Shown here: in pieces, positions 54,690 through 63,550 of the stretch
How the letters are laid out: each line of letters opens with the position of its first letter
Position numbering within the stretch: the first letter of the stretch is position 1
From: Planctomycetota bacterium
GTDB taxonomy: Bacteria > Planctomycetota > Planctomycetia > Pirellulales > Pirellulaceae
Assembly (NCBI GenBank): GCA_963204915.1
Contig: CAUJHS010000061.1
Coordinates: 62,001-126,000 of the forward strand
Reading direction: 5' to 3'
Length of the DNA: 64,000 nt
Made by a program: the position numbers and the translations under genes
Notes under the pieces: model-generated
The model's database searches: none
What the model saw: the letters and a program-made list of their open reading frames with translations, nothing else
What the model was told of the DNA's origin: nothing

Positions 54690-56099
54690 ATGAAGATGAC
54701 TTTGAAAACCCTCGCAATGTTCCTGCTGAGCCTGCCGGTAGCGGTGGCGTGCGTCGGCTTGGTAAGTGCGCCCGCCGCCGAGCCGCATAAGGACCGATGC
54801 GTCGTTTTGGTTAGCATCGACGGCTTGGCCGGCTTTTATCTGGATGATCCCAAGGCTGAACTGCCCACGCTACGTCGGTTGGCCCGCGAAGGTGCTCGGG
54901 CCGAAGGGTTGGAGTGTTCCTTCCCCTCGGTCACATGGCCCAATCACACGACCCTGGTCACGGGCGTTCCTCCGGCCAAGCACGGCGTTATCGGCAACAA
55001 TTACTTGAATCGCGAGTCGGGAGAGAAAGTCCCATTCATTCCCGATCCGTTGTTTGACAAGGACGAAATCGTCAAGTCGCCCACGGTGTACGATGTGGCC
55101 CACGTCGCGGGTTTAACTACCGCCGGCATCATTTGGCCCGCCTCTCGGAACGCCAAAACGCTAGACTGGACCGTGCCCGACATGGCTGGCGATGACGCAT
55201 GGCCGAAGTACGGCACGCAGCATTGGCTTGCCGAGTTAAAGGCGGCGGGAATCCCCTTCGATAAACATGGGACCTGGGTTCGTGAATCGAGCGGCGGCGT
55301 CCAGCGTGACTGGCTTTACACGCGTTTGGCGGGTCACCTGTTTGAGCATCATCCGCCCAATTTGCTGATGATCCACCTCGTGGAGACGGATCACGTGCAA
55401 CATCGCTTTGGCCCGCGCACGCCGGAAGCATACTGGTCGGTCAGCTACGCCGACGACCGTTTGCGCGATTTGATCGAATTCGCGAAGCGGTCACCCTATG
55501 CCGATAAAACCACCTTTGTCATCGCCAGTGATCACGGTTTTTTTCCCATCGAGAAGGATATTCGTCCCAATGTGTTGCTGCGACTCATGGGCCTGCTCAC
55601 CGTGGAGAACGGCAAACTTGGCGACAAGCAAGCCTATTGCGTTTCGCAAGGGGGCGGCTGCATGGTCTACTTGCTGAATAAGAACCGCCGCAGCGAAATG
55701 GTCGAAAAGTTGACCGAAGCGTTGAAACTAATCGAAGGTGTGGAAGCGGTGATCGGACCCGACGACTTAGAACGTGTTGGTCAGCCTTCGCCCGAAAATA
55801 ATACGCTTGCGCCGGACATGTGGATCACGGCCAAGTCGGGCTATTCCTTCACCGACGATCACGCCAGCGACGATGTGGTCGCACCGCGCGCCCAACGCGG
55901 CGGCACACACGGCTACCTGCCTGGCGACCGTGACATGCTCGGCACGCTGGTGGTTTGGGGTTACGGTGTCAAGGACGGCGCCACGCTGGGACGGGTGTCG
56001 AACCTGGACGTGGCCCCCACTATCGCGGCCCTCCTCGGCGTGGCGATGCCTTCGGCCGACGGCAAACCATTGACGGACATTCTCACCGCGCAAGACTAA
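54690..56099 (+). CDS. Exported alkaline-phosphatase-superfamily phosphodiesterase (NPP type)
   Basis: 469 residues; ATG at 54690 with AGGA nine bases upstream; longer frames into the ABC gene are not credible. Signal peptide (about 1-29, TLAMFLLSLPVAVACVGLVS). Metal-dependent type I phosphodiesterase/nucleotide pyrophosphatase fold: Asp44 in VLVSIDGLAGFYL, Thr82 nucleophile in PSVTWPNHTTLVTG, second-metal residues in VETDHVQHRFG, ASDHGFFPI and GTHGYLPG. Cleaves phosphodiester or phosphonate esters in the periplasm or outside; the exact substrate (nucleotide sugars, lipids or others) is unknown. It may be co-transcribed with the ABC exporter pair. Confidence 0.92.
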   Translation: MKMTLKTLAMFLLSLPVAVACVGLVSAPAAEPHKDRCVVLVSIDGLAGFYLDDPKAELPTLRRLAREGARAEGLECSFPSVTWPNHTTLVTGVPPAKHGVIGNNYLNRESGEKVPFIPDPLFDKDEIVKSPTVYDVAHVAGLTTAGIIWPASRNAKTLDWTVPDMAGDDAWPKYGTQHWLAELKAAGIPFDKHGTWVRESSGGVQRDWLYTRLAGHLFEHHPPNLLMIHLVETDHVQHRFGPRTPEAYWSVSYADDRLRDLIEFAKRSPYADKTTFVIASDHGFFPIEKDIRPNVLLRLMGLLTVENGKLGDKQAYCVSQGGGCMVYLLNKNRRSEMVEKLTEALKLIEGVEAVIGPDDLERVGQPSPENNTLAPDMWITAKSGYSFTDDHASDDVVAPRAQRGGTHGYLPGDRDMLGTLVVWGYGVKDGATLGRVSNLDVAPTIAALLGVAMPSADGKPLTDILTAQD

Positions 56100-56170
56100 C
56101 CCAGTCTGCGTGTGCGGAGACGGCCGTTGGACCTTGTTGAATTCCCGCCCCACAATCACTCAACGTGGCG

Positions 56171-57574
56171 TCAAGACCGAAGCAAGCTCTTGACGCCGTC
56201 GGTCAAAACGTCATCCACACCAGGATTGCAGAAGGCGACGGAAACTTCATACCCACCTTGAGGATAGGCTTCTTTGATGGGAATGTACCACGGTCCGCCA
56301 TCGCCATACGCGGCTGTTGCAACGAAGCGCCCCGGTGCGGCTTCTTGCGCGCGAAGCTGATACTCAACAAAGCTTTCCGCGGGCAAATGCAAGATGGCAT
56401 GATTGTTTAAATGCAGGGCGCTTAGCATGATGGGGACTTTCTCCTCGCACCGCCGCAACCACGCCAGCATCATGGACGAGCGGATGCGGTTGGCAACCGA
56501 TCCCGAAGAATCGCCGATGGCGGCCAGTAGGTGGTCGGCGGCGAAGGATTCGCGCACCGGCGGCAACACCGGATGTGTGGCCCAAGCAACCTGCGCGAGC
56601 GGTTCCAGTTGAAGTCCAGAATTCGACTCCGCCATCGCTGCGTACATGCGTTCGGTCAACTTGACACGCGCTTCGGGCGTACCGTTGTTATACTTGCCCG
56701 CCGCCACATTTCCGCTGCACCCGGTGAAGTACAGGTGCGTACAACGTGGCTCTTCAGCTTGAAGGCGTTTACGCGCCAAGCCGACAAACTCGCTGCAAAC
56801 TCGTCCGTCTCCGTAATAACTCATCGGGTGCGTTGCGTAATAATGGCACGCCGCGAGTTTTTCGTCGCCATGATAGAAAGCGACGGTTTTGAGCATCGGA
56901 TCAATCAATCCCTCGGGCAACATCTGATGCTGCGGATCACGACTGGCGCTGCCGCGCCAAGTGATCAGTTTGCCGTCGTCGCCAACAATGCGCCGATTTG
57001 ACGCAACTTCCTTAACCTCCGTTTCGGAAAACCCCACATGCGTAACGGGCCTTAGTTCGCGCAGGGCCGCCTCCACAGCCTTGGCGCCCTGCTCTAAGCA
57101 CCGTTCAAAAAAGCTCAAATCGACGTTGTGCAGTCCCGGCGCATGTTGTTGAAGCAACTTTTCGGAATCTAAACAAACAAACGGCGCGTTGTGCTGATGG
57201 ACGCACTGAACCGCGACGCGTTCCGGCGTGGTTCCCGCGGCTTGTGCGAGCGCGGCGCGCCATTGCCGATGCGCGGAGTTCAGCAAGCCCGTCCAGTCGA
57301 CGGCGCAGCAAACGATGGGCGCTCCAGCGCCGCGCAGGACGTAGCCAATCGCCTCCAAGCGATCGTCATACCCAACGACAGGCTTGATCCACCCACCGCA
57401 AAGCGGATGTCCTTCCGGCGGCGACACGTCAAACCGGAAGGGAGCAATCTCCCAGGCTCGCGAAGCCGTATCATCGCATGTGGCGAGAGTCGGCAACGCC
57501 AATAAACTTGCTGCCGCGCCCGAAGTCCCATGGAGGAAACTGCGCCGTGTAACGCCGTGTGCATTGGTTTGCAT
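56171..57574 (-). CDS. Tat-exported neutral ceramidase-like protein
   Basis: 467 residues with a twin-arginine signal (VTRRSFLHGTSGAAASLLA, residues 8-26). The mature part resembles the neutral/alkaline non-lysosomal ceramidase N-terminal domain: FDVSPPEGHPLCGG, VAVQCVHQHNAPF with the first zinc-type His, and CHYYATHPMSYYGDGRVCSEF with the second His and a Tyr. TGCSGNVAAGKYN is a further family motif. It is shorter than true ceramidases (about 650-700 residues) and lacks their C-terminal Ig domain, as planctomycete members often do. Amide hydrolysis on lipids or sugars is inferred, not shown. Convergent with the phosphodiesterase gene. Confidence 0.85.
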   Translation of the reverse strand: MQTNAHGVTRRSFLHGTSGAAASLLALPTLATCDDTASRAWEIAPFRFDVSPPEGHPLCGGWIKPVVGYDDRLEAIGYVLRGAGAPIVCCAVDWTGLLNSAHRQWRAALAQAAGTTPERVAVQCVHQHNAPFVCLDSEKLLQQHAPGLHNVDLSFFERCLEQGAKAVEAALRELRPVTHVGFSETEVKEVASNRRIVGDDGKLITWRGSASRDPQHQMLPEGLIDPMLKTVAFYHGDEKLAACHYYATHPMSYYGDGRVCSEFVGLARKRLQAEEPRCTHLYFTGCSGNVAAGKYNNGTPEARVKLTERMYAAMAESNSGLQLEPLAQVAWATHPVLPPVRESFAADHLLAAIGDSSGSVANRIRSSMMLAWLRRCEEKVPIMLSALHLNNHAILHLPAESFVEYQLRAQEAAPGRFVATAAYGDGGPWYIPIKEAYPQGGYEVSVAFCNPGVDDVLTDGVKSLLRS

Positions 57575-57664
57575 AGGGAACGCTCTGGAGCGTGCAAGTA
57601 GGTAAAGATTGGCAGTGGGCCGCTAAACAAGTCGCGCCAGTGTATCACGCCGACGACAACGCCG

Positions 57665-59143
57665 TCATCTGCTCGGCGCGCCGCCGGGGAATGTTAGCCC
57701 CGGCTTGGCGGGGGCGGTCTTTGGCGACTCGCTCGTGTCTTGATTGAGCGCCTGTTCGATCGGTTCAACCAAATTGCGCCTTACGGCATGCTCGGTTTGC
57801 AGTTGCACGGCTTGCAAAGGCCGAGGTTTTCGCAAAATCGCGAATTGCTTTTCGATCTTCATGCGTAGGTCGCTTGAGAGTTTCGAGACGCGGCTTTCGC
57901 CTTGTTGCAATTCGACGAGATTGACTTTATCGCGCCGGGCATGGGCCCGATGGGACACAACTTCGTGGTAGAGAATCGCTCGGTTCAGCACGATCCACGG
58001 GAAGTTGGGGTTCTTCATGGGACCAATACGCAAGGACCGACCAACATTCGGAAGGATGTGAATCTTGACATCGGGCAGTTTCTTCGAGCCATACCAGGCG
58101 GCGGCTCCGCCAATCATGCCGCCGAGGATCGTTCCCGCCAGGAATGAAGTTCCTCCGACGCCCGCGTCGATCACCCCGCCGGCAAGCGCTCCTGCCGAAG
58201 CGCCGCCGGCAATCACTTGCGCATTCCGCAATCCCATCTGCGACCAAGTGGCTTCAGAGAACAAGTCATCCTCGACCGTCGCGAGCTCGCCCGCGTCGAT
58301 CTCCAAATCGCTGTGCGCATAGATTTTCCGTAGTTCGGTTTGTCCTTTAATTTCGCGTTTCCTAAGTTTATCGTGATACTTATCGCGTAGTTCAGGCTTA
58401 AACCGTTCCGGGTCGGCTTCTTCGGGAATAGGCTTTTCTGCGACCATCACCAGCATGTCGACGAGCATATCGGCGATCACGACAGCGCTTTCATGCGCGG
58501 CGCGGCGGCGGTCATCTTGCAAAATGGCAATCGCACGATCGACAGGGCTGCGCCATTCTTCGCGCAGTTCCCGCAGGGCTACAAGCAGTTGAATCCGTTG
58601 GTCGAACGTCGCCAGATGCGCATCGAACACCCGAACCATGTTGAAATACTGGTCCAGAACGCTGCGCCACTCCTGGTAGGACGCGTTTTTCTCGACCGGG
58701 TTAATCAACGCCATGCGCGGCTGCGCGGTCCAGCGCAAGATTTCCATCTCGGCTTCGTAACGCGGGCTGAACGGTTTTGACCCATCGACGACGTACAAGA
58801 TCGCCGCGCCGTCCAGCACGGGTTGAAGCAAAGCACATTCTTGCGGAAACTCACCGCTGTCCTTGTGCACACGCACGAACTCCTCGACAACCTTGCGACG
58901 GTCCGAGGTGGCGCTTTGGTGCTCCTCTAACCATGAAAGCGCCTTGCGAGCCCGTTCAAAACCGGGCGAGTCGATCAGAGTATAGAGAATTTCGCTATTC
59001 ACCCGCATGGGAAATTCGCGGCACTCCCGGGTTGTGCCCGGCACGGGCGAGACGCGCACCGTGTCGTCGGCGGCAAGCGTTGAGACGATACTCGACTTGC
59101 CGCGATTAACATTGCCAACGACAACAAAAACCGGGTGTGTCAT
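57665..59143 (-). CDS. GTPase of the DUF3482 family
   Basis: 492 residues from the ATG at 59143 (a TTG at 59164 also possible). P-loop GTPase: G1 GNVNRGKSSIVST (GxxxxGKS), G3 DSPGFERA, a G4-like NPVEKN (not the usual NKxD) and a Thr in PGTTRECREF for switch I. After a helical region, residues about 300-350 form a glycine-zipper-like membrane segment (AGALAGGVIDAGVGGTSFLA and AGTILGGMIGGAAAWYG), then a C-terminal domain. This matches DUF3482, which in gammaproteobacteria is found next to DUF2868 genes; the DUF2868 gene is indeed just upstream here. A membrane-remodelling or sensing role is suggested by the fold but undemonstrated. Confidence 0.85.
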   Translation of the reverse strand: MTHPVFVVVGNVNRGKSSIVSTLAADDTVRVSPVPGTTRECREFPMRVNSEILYTLIDSPGFERARKALSWLEEHQSATSDRRKVVEEFVRVHKDSGEFPQECALLQPVLDGAAILYVVDGSKPFSPRYEAEMEILRWTAQPRMALINPVEKNASYQEWRSVLDQYFNMVRVFDAHLATFDQRIQLLVALRELREEWRSPVDRAIAILQDDRRRAAHESAVVIADMLVDMLVMVAEKPIPEEADPERFKPELRDKYHDKLRKREIKGQTELRKIYAHSDLEIDAGELATVEDDLFSEATWSQMGLRNAQVIAGGASAGALAGGVIDAGVGGTSFLAGTILGGMIGGAAAWYGSKKLPDVKIHILPNVGRSLRIGPMKNPNFPWIVLNRAILYHEVVSHRAHARRDKVNLVELQQGESRVSKLSSDLRMKIEKQFAILRKPRPLQAVQLQTEHAVRRNLVEPIEQALNQDTSESPKTAPAKPGLTFPGGAPSR

Positions 59144-59372
59144 GAAGTACGAAGCGGGATTCAAGAGTCAGGGGTTAAGCGTCGGAAGTTAGGAAAACCG
59201 CAGGCCAACAGGCGAATTGAGCTTGATTGGTCGTGCGATTGCCCGTTTCGAAGCGAAGCACCATGGAATGGTGTTGCCGGGATATCAGTTCGGCGTGTCG
59301 TGCATGTTGTGGTTCAACACAAATCGTGGGCATTCTTGACGAAGCGTCGAGCATTTTTTGGCTGCTTGTAGG
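59144..59372. other. Spacer between the DUF2868 and DUF3482 genes
   Basis: This 229-base stretch between two same-strand genes contains no credible gene or terminator that I can see. It is long for a pair that is usually tightly linked, so separate expression is possible. Confidence 0.4.
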
Positions 59373-61094
59373 CTACATAGACGCGTCCGCTTCCTGAGGG
59401 GCGTTTTCCACCAATTCTTCCACGCAAAACCAGGGGTCGCCCATCGCGGCAATTTGATCTCGCCAGACTCGCACATCTTGCGGACGCGACGGCGAGGGGC
59501 TGCCTTGAGCGTCGCGATTGTAGAGCAGAACCACAATCATCCGCTCGCGACCGACGGCATGGCGCAGGTCCCTAAGAAAATCGACGTAATCGGCGATTGG
59601 CGGCTCCCAAGACTCGACCACCATCAGCACTTCCCCTTCGCCGTCGTTCTCCAACGCCGCTAACGTCATCTCATCGCCTTTGCCCTGAAGGTCGCCGACG
59701 GTATGCACGTCGGCCGTTTCCACGCCGAGCCGTTTGCGCACAAGCGCCGCCAGGTCGTCACGGCTCAAATTGACCCCGGCCCAGCGAACCACCGTTCGCT
59801 GGACGCGCGGCGCCGAACGCACGGGTTGCGGAGTTTCGGTTTTCGACGTTGGCGCCGGCGTTTCCGAAACGGGGGAAATGTTTTGCCGCGTTGGTGGTTC
59901 GCGCCACGCGGGCTCGACGTTCTCCCGGCTCTCTGGTGAACGGACTTGCGGCGTGATAGGCGCGCCCTGCGCCGGCGGCGACGCTTTTGGTTCTTCGCCC
60001 AATTCCGGCTTCAAGGCTTGGGTTTCGACCAAGGGTCGCGTTAAACGGTCTTTCAGCTTGTAGAAGTCGCCATGGTCGAGCTTCACGCGAGCCAATGCTC
60101 GACGCGACTGCCACTGTGCAATCAACAACGTGACCAGCCGAGGCCCAAGCCCATAAAAGACCAGACACGCCAACAGAAACGGCCACCACAACACCCAGGC
60201 GTCCACTTCCCCACCGCGACTCTCAAACATCTCGCGGTACCGTGGATCCAGGCTGGAATAGCGCGTGAGGTGAATATGTTCCAGCGTTGGAGCAGCCGCC
60301 GGCCACGCCCAACTCCAGGGCGCGGAGAGTATTTGTACGATGCGATGCAGTGCTTCGGGCGTCAGCAGTCGGCTTTTCCAACCAAAGGCGGGATCATTCC
60401 CGTACGAAATGCCAACAAACGCCAGGATTGCTCCTACGTTGTAGGCTACCGCGAAGACTTGCGTCAGTCCGACGAGTTTCCAAAATCGAATCTTGCCATA
60501 GACCCAACTCCAACTTTGCAGCGTCCCTCGTACACGTCCCAGTAAGATCCGGTGCTCGGGCGAGATGCGCGTGGCGAGCCACGCCACGATCAAAGGCAAG
60601 GCGCGCGCCACAAGCCGCAAGAGCATTTGAAAAGCCTCGGCGCCAGGCAACACCCCGAGCCACGACGCCGGCAAGATCGCGACCACCCACACCCCCAGGA
60701 GCAAGATCTGTACGCCAATGATCACGCTCCAAAAGAACACCGCGTTCACGGGCTCCGTCGGGTCCATGCGCAACCAACCCATCACCGCGCCAAAACCCAA
60801 GCTCAAGCCAAAGATCGCTAGCACTAGACCTACAATTTCCAGAAACAGTTTGACCTGTCGGCCGGGGCTAGGCTGATGCGGGTCGGCCTCGGTACGAACA
60901 TCCTTGAGCCAAGCAAGAAACAACCGCCGGTCGTCCCCCTTTTCGACGAGGCGTTGCGCGTCGATCCTTTGGCCGATCTCAGCGTCGCGGCGGCGCAAAT
61001 CGTGGCTGTCGCGGTCCCGATCGACCTGAAGCTGCATCTCCAGATCGACCAGATCCTCCAACGAAAGACGCGCGGATTGAACAGAGCGGTGCAT
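59373..61094 (-). CDS. DUF2868 membrane protein
   Basis: 573 residues from the ATG at 61094. Four to five membrane helices: about 80-105 (GLVLAIFGLSLGFGAVMGWL), 115-140 (WSVIIGVQILLLGVWVVAIL), a helix near 205-225, and WVLWWPFLLACLVFYGLGPRL near 300. Characteristic family text includes RRALARVKLDHGDFYKLKDR. A Pro/Ser-rich linker (about 370-430) leads to a soluble C-terminal domain (VLMVVESWEPPIADYVDFLR, MIVVLLYNR, then RVWRDQIAAMGDPWFCVEE). This is the DUF2868 architecture. The partner GTPase lies downstream. Longer frames back to 61271 are unlikely because the promoter at 61101 would lie inside them. Confidence 0.85.
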   Translation of the reverse strand: MHRSVQSARLSLEDLVDLEMQLQVDRDRDSHDLRRRDAEIGQRIDAQRLVEKGDDRRLFLAWLKDVRTEADPHQPSPGRQVKLFLEIVGLVLAIFGLSLGFGAVMGWLRMDPTEPVNAVFFWSVIIGVQILLLGVWVVAILPASWLGVLPGAEAFQMLLRLVARALPLIVAWLATRISPEHRILLGRVRGTLQSWSWVYGKIRFWKLVGLTQVFAVAYNVGAILAFVGISYGNDPAFGWKSRLLTPEALHRIVQILSAPWSWAWPAAAPTLEHIHLTRYSSLDPRYREMFESRGGEVDAWVLWWPFLLACLVFYGLGPRLVTLLIAQWQSRRALARVKLDHGDFYKLKDRLTRPLVETQALKPELGEEPKASPPAQGAPITPQVRSPESRENVEPAWREPPTRQNISPVSETPAPTSKTETPQPVRSAPRVQRTVVRWAGVNLSRDDLAALVRKRLGVETADVHTVGDLQGKGDEMTLAALENDGEGEVLMVVESWEPPIADYVDFLRDLRHAVGRERMIVVLLYNRDAQGSPSPSRPQDVRVWRDQIAAMGDPWFCVEELVENAPQEADASM

Positions 61095-61100
61095 CGACAA

Positions 61101-61106
61101 ATTATA
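61101..61106 (-). promoter_or_regulatory. -10 element for an apparently leaderless DUF2868 transcript
   Basis: TATAAT (minus strand, 61106-61101) is followed by six bases and then the ATG at 61094. A start site seven bases after the -10 box would be the A of the ATG itself. No ribosome binding site is present. No good -35 box is seen. Confidence 0.5.
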
Positions 61107-61253
61107 GACAATGGCAGGGGCCCACGTTGCCGGCCGTAGTGCGCAAGGCATAAGCAGGACGCCAAACCTTCTAAGTTCCTTCATCCTCGCCCAAGCGGTG
61201 GATTGCGACAATGGCGCATTCGCATCGCCGGGTGTGCTCACTACCGTTGATCG

Positions 61254-61262
61254 TGCTACAAT
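61254..61262 (+). promoter_or_regulatory. Extended -10 promoter for the acidic protein gene
   Basis: TGCTACAAT (61254-61262) is an extended -10 (TGn TACAAT). Start near 61269 would give a leader of about 24 bases that contains GGGAGGTGG, the ribosome binding site for the ATG at 61293. A -35 box is not evident. Confidence 0.45.
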
Positions 61263-61292
61263 AAAGGCCAACTCTACCTTGGGAGGTGGACC

Positions 61293-62459
61293 ATGGCCTT
61301 ACGGCTGAACGACTTCGTCGTTTGTGGAGAGATTTTCAATACGTCGTATTACTCGGTGCATGGGTGGTTGGGACTGCGCGGTCGAGATCAGATCATTCAG
61401 CTCCAACTGACGGGTAATTGCGCCGCAGATCTCGCTGGCTGGCATTTTCGCTTCGAGGCGCAAGGTGCGAAAGAGGACCCTCGATCATCACCGGCCGATT
61501 TAACGCAATTAAACAACTTCGCCTGGCAACAGGTCGGGCCGACGGGTTTAATGACCGTAACTAACGACGTCGACGCCGAGACCCCTTCGAACACGGTGCG
61601 TAAAATGCCGGCGGTCGCCGCTCCGGCTCGGCTTTACCTCGAATGGCACAGTCAAAACGGACGTGTGGTCCTGGACCTGATCAACCCCAAGATCGAATTG
61701 TTAGAGTTTAACGATCTGGCGGCAAACCCAGCAGGTCCGCCGCGACATCGAGCGGATACCGACGACGAACTGTTTGACGAAGATCCTGCCTATGAAGACG
61801 GGCCAGGCGAAGAGTTGGACACAGCCGCGCTGGGGGGCGATGCGGCATGGGACGAAGAGGACGAAGACCATGACGACGAACCCTCCTGGTTGAACGAAGA
61901 AAACGAGGAGGAAGACCCGTTCGACCTGCTGCCGGATTCGCTCAAGGAACAATTTGACGAAGCCGCGTCGCAAACGGACCGAGCGCTCGAACTGGACCAG
62001 AACGGAATCGAATCGCCCTGCTGGTGGGCGGACGACGAAGACAAGTCCGACGCGACCCGCGAGTTGGACTTAATTGACGAATGCCTGGAGCGTGGCGAAG
62101 GTGAACGTCTGAGCGACTTGTTCGATGGTCCGCTCCGCCTGCCGCGGCCCGATCAATTGAGTACCGACGGCGAAGCGGAGCCTGTACTGAAAACACTGCT
62201 CGCAGCATTGGCGCGCTGCGGCGTGTCGCTGGCGATTTGCCATCATTTTACGCCGCGTCAGGCGTATCGCTTGTTGATCGAAGAGATATGCGTCGAGGAG
62301 CGCGCCGACCGCGAACTCCAAGGAACACAGTCGGTCCAAACGTTTATGACTTCCGAATACTGCCGCCAGTGTGAGGAAGAATTTGAACGCGAGTACCAGG
62401 AATACGAGCGCCGCCGCAAAGAGCGCGGCGAGGGTTCAGGCGACGATATTCCGTTCTGA
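61293..62459 (+). CDS. Acidic protein of unknown function
   Basis: 388 residues; start well supported by GGGAGGTGGACC. The first 135 residues look like a beta-rich domain (MALRLNDFVVCGEIFNTSYY, VHGWLGLRGRDQIIQLQLTG, LYLEWHSQNGRVVLDL). The middle (about 150-270) is extremely acidic (Asp/Glu-rich, e.g. AAWDEEDEDHDDEPSW), probably disordered. The C-terminal 120 residues are helical with LAALARCGVSLAICHHFTP and a charged tail (EYQEYERRRKERGEGSG). No signal, no catalytic motif. I recall similar conserved hypothetical proteins in planctomycetes but no function. It is divergent from the DUF2868 gene with about 200 bases between starts. Confidence 0.8.
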   Translation: MALRLNDFVVCGEIFNTSYYSVHGWLGLRGRDQIIQLQLTGNCAADLAGWHFRFEAQGAKEDPRSSPADLTQLNNFAWQQVGPTGLMTVTNDVDAETPSNTVRKMPAVAAPARLYLEWHSQNGRVVLDLINPKIELLEFNDLAANPAGPPRHRADTDDELFDEDPAYEDGPGEELDTAALGGDAAWDEEDEDHDDEPSWLNEENEEEDPFDLLPDSLKEQFDEAASQTDRALELDQNGIESPCWWADDEDKSDATRELDLIDECLERGEGERLSDLFDGPLRLPRPDQLSTDGEAEPVLKTLLAALARCGVSLAICHHFTPRQAYRLLIEEICVEERADRELQGTQSVQTFMTSEYCRQCEEEFEREYQEYERRRKERGEGSGDDIPF

Positions 62460-62609
62460 CCGGGAATTGCATTTTTCCGGTCGATCATTTCCAATTGTGC
62501 ATCCTGGGCCAAGGTCGGCCGTGCCCCATCATGCCTTTTAAGGGAGCCGCGGTTCGCGTTCGAAGTACGGCGTGATCCGACGCTCCCTTCGTTCCTAACG
62601 GAGCCCCCG

Positions 62610-63524
62610 TTGAAACTCGGCGACACCCTTATTGACGATACGTTTGCCGAAGCCTTCGGCATGCGGTACGTCCGATTGGTAATTACCGCTCACGATCCGT
62701 ACTGGCTGGACGCCGCCGTGCGTGAGGCGACCGGGTATAGCGCCTCGGTGATAGCCTGTGACGCCGAAACCGGCTTAGACCGCTGGCTGGAGCCAGAACA
62801 GACCCCTGATGGACGAATCGGCGTAGAAGTCATGGCGTTCGGGTTTTCCGCCGACGCCCTGGCGAAGGCGATTCCCAACCGGGTCGGACAATGCGTGATG
62901 ACCTGTCCCACCACGGCGGTTTATAACGGTATGCCCGACGCCGACGAGCGAATTCCGCTCGGCAAGCACATTCGCTTTTTTGGCGACGGCTATCAAAAGA
63001 GCCGACTGCTTGCGGGCCGCCGGTATTGGCGCGTGCCCGTCATGGATGGCGAGTTTCTTGTGGAAGAAAACTTAGGAGTTCGTAAAGGCGTTGCTGGCGG
63101 CAACATCCTCATTCAAGCCGCCACGCTCGACACAGCGCTGGCCGCCGCCCGTCGCGGAGTGGCGGCCGTTGCGGAAGTTCCTGGCGCGATTACTCCATTC
63201 CCCGGAGGGGTGGCTCGCAGTGGAAGCAAAGTTGGCTCCCGGTATAAGAAACTGATGGCCTCGACGGCGGATGCGTATTGCCCCACACTGCGTGGTCGCG
63301 TCGAGAGTAAACTGCACGCGGGCGTGAATGCGGTGTTGGAGATCGTCATCGATGGGGCAAACGAAGCCACGGTGGGCCAAGCCATGGCGGCTGCGTTGCG
63401 TGCTTCCGCCGGCGAGGGCGTAATCGCCTTGAGTGCGGGAAATTACGGCGGAAAGCTAGGAAAGTTCCATTTTCACCTGCATCAATTGTTGCAGGGCGCT
63501 CCGTCAGCTCCGCCGCACGCGTGA
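62610..63524 (+). CDS. ftr: Formylmethanofuran:tetrahydromethanopterin formyltransferase
   Basis: 304 residues; TTG start with GGAG six bases upstream. Ftr moves the formyl group between methanofuran-type carrier and H4MPT in C1 oxidation/reduction. The whole family pattern is present: DDTFAEAFGMRYVRLVITAH, VIACDAETGL, PNRVGQCVMTCPTTAVYNG, ERIPLGKHIRFFGDGYQKSR, RRYWRVPVMDGEFLVEE, GVRKGVAGGNILI, RYKKLMASTADAYCPTLRG and GNYGGKLGKFHFHLHQLL. Length is normal (about 297). Planctomycetes are known to carry H4MPT-linked C1 genes, for formaldehyde oxidation or unknown purposes. No other C1 gene is visible in the window, though mch, fhc or mtd genes could lie elsewhere. Confidence 0.95.
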   Translation: MKLGDTLIDDTFAEAFGMRYVRLVITAHDPYWLDAAVREATGYSASVIACDAETGLDRWLEPEQTPDGRIGVEVMAFGFSADALAKAIPNRVGQCVMTCPTTAVYNGMPDADERIPLGKHIRFFGDGYQKSRLLAGRRYWRVPVMDGEFLVEENLGVRKGVAGGNILIQAATLDTALAAARRGVAAVAEVPGAITPFPGGVARSGSKVGSRYKKLMASTADAYCPTLRGRVESKLHAGVNAVLEIVIDGANEATVGQAMAAALRASAGEGVIALSAGNYGGKLGKFHFHLHQLLQGAPSAPPHA

Positions 63525-63550
63525 CGACGCGCTGCATTGCTTCTCTCGCT

